64,000 nucleotides of DNA from Persebacter sp965221835 (lineage in GTDB: Bacteria > Pseudomonadota > Gammaproteobacteria > Tethybacterales > Persebacteraceae), in NCBI GenBank assembly GCA_965221835.1, contig OZ244916.1:248001-312000 (forward strand), written 5' to 3'. Made by a program: the position numbers and the translations under genes. How positions within the stretch are numbered: position 1 is the stretch's first letter; every line of letters begins with the position of its first letter. The notes below the pieces were generated by a model. The model had not been told where the DNA came from and ran no database searches. It saw only the letters and a list, made by a program, of their open reading frames with translations. This document shows, piece by piece, positions 58,332 through 64,000 of the stretch.

Positions 58332-59176
58332 ACTGGCTTACCAAAATTTTGCCGGGCATTAAGAAAAAAACGCCCGTCGCCGAAGAAGGCGATGTCTGGG
58401 AAAAATGCAAAAGTTGCGAAACCGCGGCGCATGTGAAACAGTTGGCAAAAAACGGTTGGGTGTGCGCAAACTGCGATTATCATTATCGGTTGACTTCCGC
58501 CCGCCGTGCCGAAATTTTATTTGACGAAACGCCTGAACGAATTGCGGACGAAGTGCGACCGGTGGATTTTCTAAAATTTCACGATAGCGAACCGTATCAT
58601 GCGCGATTGGAACGGGCGCAACGCGGCGATCCGCGGCGCGAAGGTGCGGCTGTATATCGCGGTTGCGTAAAAGGGCGCGAGATTGTTGCGGTGATTTTTG
58701 ATTTTACTTTTATGGGCGGGTCTATGGGAAGCGTTGCCGGGGAGCGTTTTGTGCGCGGTGCCGAATTGGCGGCGGAATTCGGGTTGCCGTTTGTGTCATT
58801 TACCGCATCGGGCGGTGCGCGAATGCAAGAAGGTCTCGTATCTTTGTTTCAGATGGCGAAAACGACAGCGGCGTTGGCGTTGCTTTCGCGGCGGCGATTG
58901 CCGCATATTAATGTGTTGACCGACCCGACAACCGGCGGTGTGGCGGCGAGTTTTGCGCTTATCGGCGACATTATTATTGCCGAACCGCGCGCGCTTATTG
59001 GTTTCGCCGGACCGCGCGTTATTAAGGAAACGGTGCGCGAAGATATGCCTGAAGGATTTCAACGCAGCGAGTTTTTATTGTCGCACGGCGCGGTGGACAT
59101 GATCGCCGACCGCCGCGAAATGCGCGCGGTGTTGGCGCGAATTCTCGCGTTGTTATCGCCCGCCGATGACCGCTGA
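58328..59176 (+). CDS. accD: Acetyl-CoA carboxylase carboxyltransferase beta subunit
   Basis: Transfers carboxyl from biotin to acetyl-CoA together with AccA. 282 residues starting with GTG. The N-terminal zinc ribbon CKSC...CANC (Cys 27, 30, 46, 49) is intact, then the crotonase-type core with FMGGSMGSVAGERF, ASGGARMQEG, LTDPTTGGVAASFA and FAGPRVIKETV. Overlaps trpA by 4 nt and folC by 11 nt. Confidence 0.96.
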   Translation: MNWLTKILPGIKKKTPVAEEGDVWEKCKSCETAAHVKQLAKNGWVCANCDYHYRLTSARRAEILFDETPERIADEVRPVDFLKFHDSEPYHARLERAQRGDPRREGAAVYRGCVKGREIVAVIFDFTFMGGSMGSVAGERFVRGAELAAEFGLPFVSFTASGGARMQEGLVSLFQMAKTTAALALLSRRRLPHINVLTDPTTGGVAASFALIGDIIIAEPRALIGFAGPRVIKETVREDMPEGFQRSEFLLSHGAVDMIADRREMRAVLARILALLSPADDR

Positions 59177-60443
59177 CGCGGCGCCTTTTTCCGGCGGGCG
59201 CATAGACGATTGGTTGCGCATCATCGCCGCCCGTCATCCGTTTGCGATTGATATGGAGTTGTCGCGCGCGGAAAAAGTACGCGCCGCATTAAATCTTCGT
59301 CTGCAAATGCCGGTGGCGACAGTCGGCGGTACGAACGGCAAAGGATCGGTGTGCGCGTTGGCGGGAACGATGATGCAAGCCGCCGGGGCGCGAGTGGGAT
59401 TGTATACTTCGCCGCATCTGATTCATTTTCGCGAACGAATTTGCATTGACGGCGTGCCGGTTGCGGACGAAGTTTTGTTAGACGCGTTTGAGAAAGTGGA
59501 ACATGCGCGCGCGCGGTGCGGCGAATCTTTAACTTATTTTGAATTTACGACTCTGGCGGCGGCATATATTTTTTCCGCCGCCGAAGTCGATGCCGTTGTG
59601 TTGGAAGTCGGATTGGGCGGGCGGCTGGATGCGGTCAATTTATTTTCTCCTGCTGCGGCGGCGGTGACGAATGTCGGTTTAGATCATCAAGAATTTCTCG
59701 GAAATGACAGAGAAACGATTGCGATTGAAAAGGCGGGCATTTTTCGCCGCGGTTGTCCTGCCGTTGTCGGGGAAACGAATCCGCCTGATTCTTTGCTTGC
59801 GGCGGCGGAAAAAATCGGTGCCGATTTATGTCTGGCGGGGCGCGATTTTTTTGCCGAACCGTCGGCGACGGGATGGCGTTATCGCGGCAAACGCGATTTG
59901 TTTGGATTGCCGTTTCCGGCATTGCGCGGGCGGCATCAACTCGGCAACGCCGCTATGGCGATTGCATTGTTGGAACAAATGCCCGCGCATTTGTGGCCGG
60001 GGGCGGGCGGTGTGCGGCACGGTCTTCACGCCGCCGCCGTACCTGGTCGTGCGCAAGTGTTGCCCGGAATTCCGGCGACCGTATTGGATGTTGCGCATAA
60101 TACCGAAGCGGCGGCGGCGTTGGAACGAATGTTGTTTGACATGGGCTGGTTTCCGAAAACGGCGGCGGTGTTGGGAATGTTGGCGCGCAAAGATGCTGCC
60201 GGTTTTGTGCGCGTTTTGCATCGGCGCGTGGACGAATGGTTTGTGGCGCGTCCCGAAGAAGGCGACAAAGAGGCGGCGGAAACGGCGCGGGCGGTGGCAG
60301 AAGCGGGCGGGCGGGCGAAGGTTTTTGATTCAATCGCCGATGCAGTGCGGGCGGCGCGGGAATATTGCGGAAATGATGGTAGAATCGTCATAACAGGCTC
60401 TTTTATGACAGTCGCCGATTATATAAGGAGTTGTGGCAAATGA
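59166..60443 (+). CDS. folC: Bifunctional folylpolyglutamate / dihydrofolate synthase
   Basis: Adds glutamate to dihydropteroate and to folates. 425 residues of Mur-ligase fold: P-loop VGGTNGKGSVCALA, YTSPHLIHFRERI, LEVGLGGRLDAVN, TNVGLDHQEFLG (carbamylated-Lys region EKAGIF follows), and the C-terminal VLDVAHN and GSFMTVADYI. Overlaps accD by 11 nt and the SPOR gene by 4 nt. Confidence 0.95.
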   Translation: MTADAAPFSGGRIDDWLRIIAARHPFAIDMELSRAEKVRAALNLRLQMPVATVGGTNGKGSVCALAGTMMQAAGARVGLYTSPHLIHFRERICIDGVPVADEVLLDAFEKVEHARARCGESLTYFEFTTLAAAYIFSAAEVDAVVLEVGLGGRLDAVNLFSPAAAAVTNVGLDHQEFLGNDRETIAIEKAGIFRRGCPAVVGETNPPDSLLAAAEKIGADLCLAGRDFFAEPSATGWRYRGKRDLFGLPFPALRGRHQLGNAAMAIALLEQMPAHLWPGAGGVRHGLHAAAVPGRAQVLPGIPATVLDVAHNTEAAAALERMLFDMGWFPKTAAVLGMLARKDAAGFVRVLHRRVDEWFVARPEEGDKEAAETARAVAEAGGRAKVFDSIADAVRAAREYCGNDGRIVITGSFMTVADYIRSCGK

Positions 60444-61279
60444 GCGGCAATAAAACGGACGCGCCGGACAATGCGGGCGCGCGGGAAGAAAAACACGAAC
60501 GCGGTTTGTATTGGCGACGGGTGCGCCGCCGAATGGTGGGCGCGACTTTCTTTTTTTTGCTGATTGCAATGGTGTGGCAGTTGGGAAGTTATTCCCGCCC
60601 GCCCGCTATTTCGCCGGTTGCGCCGTCCGCCGATTCTTTTCCGGAAATTGTACCAAACGAAACAATGCAAGCGACCGACCGGGATTTGCGCGAAACCGAA
60701 TCGGCATTTGAATACGAAGAATTAAACCCGACATTTTCCGCGTCAACGGAACCGCCTTCCGCCCCCGCTGCGGCGATTGAAGAATCGGAAGAAGAATCGG
60801 CGGAAGAATTAAAACCGGAAGAATTAATATCGGAAGAAAAACCAGAACAAAAACCGGCGGAAGAATCGCCGGAAGAATCTCCGGAAAAGTTAAGGGGGGA
60901 TACGCCGGAAAAGTTAAGGGAAGAATCGCCGGAAAAGTTAAGGGAGGAGACGCCCGAATCGGAAGTTGCGGAAGTTGCGGAAGATGTCGCGCCGTTGTCC
61001 GCTGATAAAAATGATGAAAGCGATTTTTTTGTGACCGAACCGTTTTCGCCGTTTGCGGTACAAATTGGCGCGTTTAAGATAAAAAATCGCGCGTTAATTG
61101 TGGCGCGCAAACTTCGCGCGGACGGGTATGTCGTTAGATTGCAGCGGATAAAACAAGGCGCCGTGTGGTTGTTTCGCGTACGCGTTATCGGTTACGAAAG
61201 TCGCGCCGCCGCCGAAGTTGCGCGCCGGGAAATTATCGCTGCGGGATATTCGGAAGCGCGCATCAGAGATCAGCGGTAG
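60440..61279 (+). CDS. dedD: SPOR-domain cell-division protein (DedD-like)
   Basis: 279 residues: cytoplasmic basic start, one transmembrane helix (MVGATFFFLLIAMVWQL), a periplasmic Glu/Pro-rich linker with repeats of EESPEKLRE, and a C-terminal SPOR domain (FAVQIGAFKIKNRALIVARK...YVVRLQRI). SPOR domains bind glycan strands lacking stem peptides at the septum. Position between folC and cvpA matches E. coli dedD. Start ATG overlaps the folC TGA. Linker length varies in the family. Confidence 0.88.
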   Translation: MSGNKTDAPDNAGAREEKHERGLYWRRVRRRMVGATFFFLLIAMVWQLGSYSRPPAISPVAPSADSFPEIVPNETMQATDRDLRETESAFEYEELNPTFSASTEPPSAPAAAIEESEEESAEELKPEELISEEKPEQKPAEESPEESPEKLRGDTPEKLREESPEKLREETPESEVAEVAEDVAPLSADKNDESDFFVTEPFSPFAVQIGAFKIKNRALIVARKLRADGYVVRLQRIKQGAVWLFRVRVIGYESRAAAEVARREIIAAGYSEARIRDQR

Positions 61280-61285
61280 CGGATA

Positions 61286-62074
61286 ATGGGCGAAATTAAT
61301 TGGATTGACGGGATACTGCTTGTGGTATTGCTGTTGTCTTCGGCGTTGGGATTATTTCGCGGTTTGATTCGCGGCGTGCTTGGAATTATTTCGCTGGTCG
61401 GTGCGTTTTTTATCGCGCGGCAGTTCGGCGGAGAACTCGGCAGTTCAATGATTCCGTTGTTGGGGCAATCCGCATTTACTATCGTTGTCGGCTATGTGTT
61501 CGTGTTTTTAATCTCCGCGTTGCTTCTCGGTACGCTGACTAATATTTTGAGTCGGGCGGCGGTGCGTGCGGATTTGGGTATAGCGGATAAATTCGGCGGG
61601 CTTTTGTTCGGCGGATTGCGCGGCGGAATTATATCGTTATTTATTATATTGGTTATGTCGTTTTTGCCGCTGCACTCATCGGCGGTATGGCGCGAATCGA
61701 CGATGGTGCCGGTGTTCGGTCATATTATGAAAATTTCCGTCACTATTCCGGCGTTGTCTGGTTATCGTTCTTATTGGCGATTTGACGGCAACAATCGCCC
61801 GCAGTTAGTTTTGCAAAATCTTGGTTTGGCGATTCCGTTGAAAAATACCGAAAACCGTTTACGGCAACGCGATGATGTGTTGGATTCGCTTAACGATGAA
61901 ATTTTGGAACAATCCTTGAACCAAAACGATGCGGCGGCGTTGAACGCAAAACGGCAAAGAGACAGAACTCGCAACGCATCGCAATTTCAGAAAGTTTTGG
62001 ATACATTGCGGGAGCATCTCGGCGATGAGGTCTTCGCCGATTGCGGGCGTGACGGCGACTGCGGAGAAAAATAA
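61286..62074 (+). CDS. cvpA: CvpA family inner-membrane protein
   Basis: 262 residues. Four transmembrane helices with the family start WIDGILLVVLLLSSALGLFRGL, VGYVFVFLISALLL and FGGLLFGGLRGGI. The C-terminal 100 residues are soluble and charged, longer than E. coli CvpA (about 160 residues in total). Needed for colicin V production and linked to envelope integrity in enterics. Sits directly before purF, its conserved neighbour; 1 nt separates them. Confidence 0.88.
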   Translation: MGEINWIDGILLVVLLLSSALGLFRGLIRGVLGIISLVGAFFIARQFGGELGSSMIPLLGQSAFTIVVGYVFVFLISALLLGTLTNILSRAAVRADLGIADKFGGLLFGGLRGGIISLFIILVMSFLPLHSSAVWRESTMVPVFGHIMKISVTIPALSGYRSYWRFDGNNRPQLVLQNLGLAIPLKNTENRLRQRDDVLDSLNDEILEQSLNQNDAAALNAKRQRDRTRNASQFQKVLDTLREHLGDEVFADCGRDGDCGEK

Positions 62075-62075
62075 T

Positions 62076-63569
62076 ATGTGCGGCATTGTCGGTTATGCGG
62101 GGGGCGGGGATGCGGCGGCGACTGTGTATTCGGGGCTGGCGTTTTTGCAACATCGCGGGCAAGATTCGGCGGGAATCGCGACAATGGCGGGTGCGCGGAT
62201 GTTTATAGAAAAAGGGCGTGGTTTGGCGCGCGATGTTTTTGACGGCGCGACAATGAACGCCTTGCATGGGACGGCGGGAATCGGGCATGTCCGTTACAGT
62301 ACCAGAGGAGACGCGCTCGCGTTGTCGGAAATGCAGCCGTTTTATGTCAATCAACCGTTCGGCATTACCTTGGCGCACAACGGCAACTTGACAAATCCGG
62401 AAGCGTTAAGTGCGCGTCTGGCGAACGAAGATCGCCGTCATGTCAACAGCGATTCCGATTCGGAATTGTTGCTGAATGTGTTGGCGCAAGCGATTGACCG
62501 GCGGACGCGGGACGGGCGCGACCCCGGCGCATTTTTGGACGCCGTTGCCGATGTGCATTCCGGTTGCATCGGGGCGTATTCGGCGGCGGCGTTAATCGCC
62601 GGGGCGGGATTGCTTGCCTTTCGCGACCCGCGCGGAATTCGTCCGCTTTCGCTCGGCGTGCGCGGCAACGGAGAATGGTTGGTGGCGTCCGAAAGTGCGG
62701 CGTTTTGTCCGCTGGGTTTTGAGAACGCGGGCGATATTGCGCCGGGAGAAGCGATTTTTATAGATATGAATCGCAAATTGCATCGCCGTCAATTTTCTAT
62801 CGCGTCGCCCCGTCCATGCATTTTTGAATATATTTATTTTGCGCGTCCCGATTCTATTTTGGACGGCGCGTTGGTGTATGATGCGCGGGTGAATATGGGG
62901 CGTTATCTGGCGGCGAAGATTCGGCGGGCGCATCCCGATATGGAAGCGGATTGCGTGGTGCCGATTCCCGATTCCGGACGCGTGGCGGCGTTGGAAGTTT
63001 CGCGTCATTTGGGCGTTCCTTATCGCGAAGGGATGGTAAAAAATCGGCATACGGGGCGCACTTTTATTCTTTCCGGACAATCGCGCCGCTGCCGTTCGGT
63101 TGCCGAAAAACTTGCGGTTATTCCGCGGGAGTTTTCCGGCAAACGGGTGTTGCTGGTGGACGATTCTATCGTGCGCGGCACAACCGGTGCCGAGTTGGTG
63201 GAAATGGCACGGGCGGCGGGTGCGCGGCGGGTATATTTTGCAAGCGCGGCACCGCCGGTGCGTCATCCGAATGTGTTCGGAATAGACATTGCAACTCGCG
63301 GCGAATTGATTGCGCACGGTCGCGGCGAATCGGAAATCACAACGCGACTCGGCGCGGATTTGGTTATTTATCAGGATATGCCCGATTTGATTGCCGCGGT
63401 GCGGGATGCGGGCGGTGCGGCGGATTCTTACGAAACTTCATGTTTTGACGGCGATTATCCCGACGGTTTGGCGAACGAAGATTATCTTCGCGCGTTGGAA
63501 GAACGGCGCGGCGGACGCGATGAAACCGATTTGTCGCAGTTGGATTTGGCGTTGCGGATGCGGCGATGA
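62076..63569 (+). CDS. purF: Amidophosphoribosyltransferase
   Basis: First committed step of purine synthesis. 497 residues: Met-Cys start (Cys 2 is the glutaminase nucleophile, MCGIVGYAG), LAHNGNLTN, HRGQDSAGIAT, and the PRPP loop VLLVDDSIVRGTTGAELV, with RPDSILDGALVYDARVNMG between. Start at 62076 because family members begin at this Met-Cys. Coupled to metZ by ATGA. Confidence 0.96.
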   Translation: MCGIVGYAGGGDAAATVYSGLAFLQHRGQDSAGIATMAGARMFIEKGRGLARDVFDGATMNALHGTAGIGHVRYSTRGDALALSEMQPFYVNQPFGITLAHNGNLTNPEALSARLANEDRRHVNSDSDSELLLNVLAQAIDRRTRDGRDPGAFLDAVADVHSGCIGAYSAAALIAGAGLLAFRDPRGIRPLSLGVRGNGEWLVASESAAFCPLGFENAGDIAPGEAIFIDMNRKLHRRQFSIASPRPCIFEYIYFARPDSILDGALVYDARVNMGRYLAAKIRRAHPDMEADCVVPIPDSGRVAALEVSRHLGVPYREGMVKNRHTGRTFILSGQSRRCRSVAEKLAVIPREFSGKRVLLVDDSIVRGTTGAELVEMARAAGARRVYFASAAPPVRHPNVFGIDIATRGELIAHGRGESEITTRLGADLVIYQDMPDLIAAVRDAGGAADSYETSCFDGDYPDGLANEDYLRALEERRGGRDETDLSQLDLALRMRR

Positions 63570-64000
63570 AAATGCGGGACGCGACCCGTCTAATCCGTGA
63601 ACAAACGGCGCGGACGGAAAACCGCGAACATTCCGAATCGCTGTATCTGACTTCCAGTTTTATTTTTGATGACGCGAAACATGCGGCGGAAATGTTTAAC
63701 AAACCGATTGCCGAATATGTGTATTCGCGTTTTTCCAATCCAAATCTAAAAACTTTTCATTCGCGAATCGCCGCGCTGGAAGGCGCGCCCGCCGCATTGT
63801 CTGCGGCAAGCGGAATGTCGGCGATTTTGGCAGTCGTGTTCGGCGTCTGTCGCGCGGGCGATTCCATCGTTTGCGGCGGCGAAGTGTTCGGCGCGACGGT
63901 ACAATTGCTGTCCAACTTCGTTTCTAAATTCGGCGTGGAAATTCGTTATGTTTTCGGCGGTGCGGACGAATGGCAAAAGGCGGCGCAAAAAAATTCGTCG
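63566..64000 (+). CDS. metZ: O-succinylhomoserine sulfhydrylase, N-terminal part
   Basis: First 145 codons, open at the window edge. Start MKMRDATRLIREQTAR, then ESLYLTSSFIF, YVYSRFSNPNLKTFHSRIAALEG and ALSAASGMSAILAV. This is the N-terminal half of a Cys/Met-metabolism PLP enzyme; the PLP Lys lies beyond the window. The purF-metZ neighbourhood in beta/gammaproteobacteria favours MetZ over MetB or MetC. Overlaps the purF stop as ATGA. Confidence 0.88.
   Translation, partial: MKMRDATRLIREQTARTENREHSESLYLTSSFIFDDAKHAAEMFNKPIAEYVYSRFSNPNLKTFHSRIAALEGAPAALSAASGMSAILAVVFGVCRAGDSIVCGGEVFGATVQLLSNFVSKFGVEIRYVFGGADEWQKAAQKNSS

Overview
The window comes from a Gram-negative proteobacterium. Two conserved gene strings point to the gamma/beta branch: frr-uppS-cdsA-dxr-rseP-bamA-skp-lpxD-fabZ-lpxA-lpxB-rnhB, and trpA-accD-folC-dedD-cvpA-purF-metZ. 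The genus cannot be named from sequence alone. Ankyrin-repeat proteins, EGF-like cysteine-rich surface proteins, tandem lipidated proteases and a SbmA/BacA-type peptide importer suggest life with a host; that is inference.

Layout. 1-2.1 kb: pgeF and rluD, divergent from bamD. 2.3-4.1 kb: an outer-membrane protein followed by a palindromic MITE-like element. 4.3-7.2 kb: lysS, a small secreted protein, and a divergent agmatine deiminase. 7.3-16.1 kb: accessory surface region with a 21-bp repeat array, three tandem subtilisin-like lipoproteins, a truncated fourth copy, an ankyrin gene, a broken 3' copy and REP palindromes. 16.1-19.6 kb: fbpC-like / terC-like / atm1-like operon. 19.7-24.5 kb: accessory region bounded by two copies of a roughly 205-nt pseudoknot-capable RNA unit. 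It holds a DUF2442 gene, an S1 protease lipoprotein, a three-gene nuclease / Zn-knuckle / TcmP-like operon and a small acidic protein. 24.6-30.1 kb: argB, ampG, tusA, mog, DUF2062, trpF, trpB on the minus strand. 30.2-32.0 kb: a second outer-membrane paralogue with a G12 tract that currently puts it out of frame, followed by the second MITE-like copy. 32.1-36.4 kb: trpC, trpD, an HPr-EI fusion and a mannose-type EIIA. 36.5-48.0 kb: tRNA-Arg and the envelope biogenesis cluster. 48.1-57.1 kb: second accessory region (secreted protein, SbmA-like, J-domain protein, lipoproteins with a structured leader, two large ankyrin proteins, DUF6680, GIY-YIG, YodC-like). 57.5-64 kb: trpA to a partial metZ.

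Expression logic. Nine genes, mostly housekeeping, carry a sigma70-type -10 hexamer ending 6 or 7 nt before the start codon, so their transcripts should be leaderless. Surface and accessory genes mostly have a clear Shine-Dalgarno sequence. Core genes are packed with ATGA/TAATG/GTGA overlaps. Dispersed repeats (REP palindromes, a MITE-like element, a recurrent bidirectional terminator hairpin and the two-copy RNA unit) lie almost entirely in the accessory regions.
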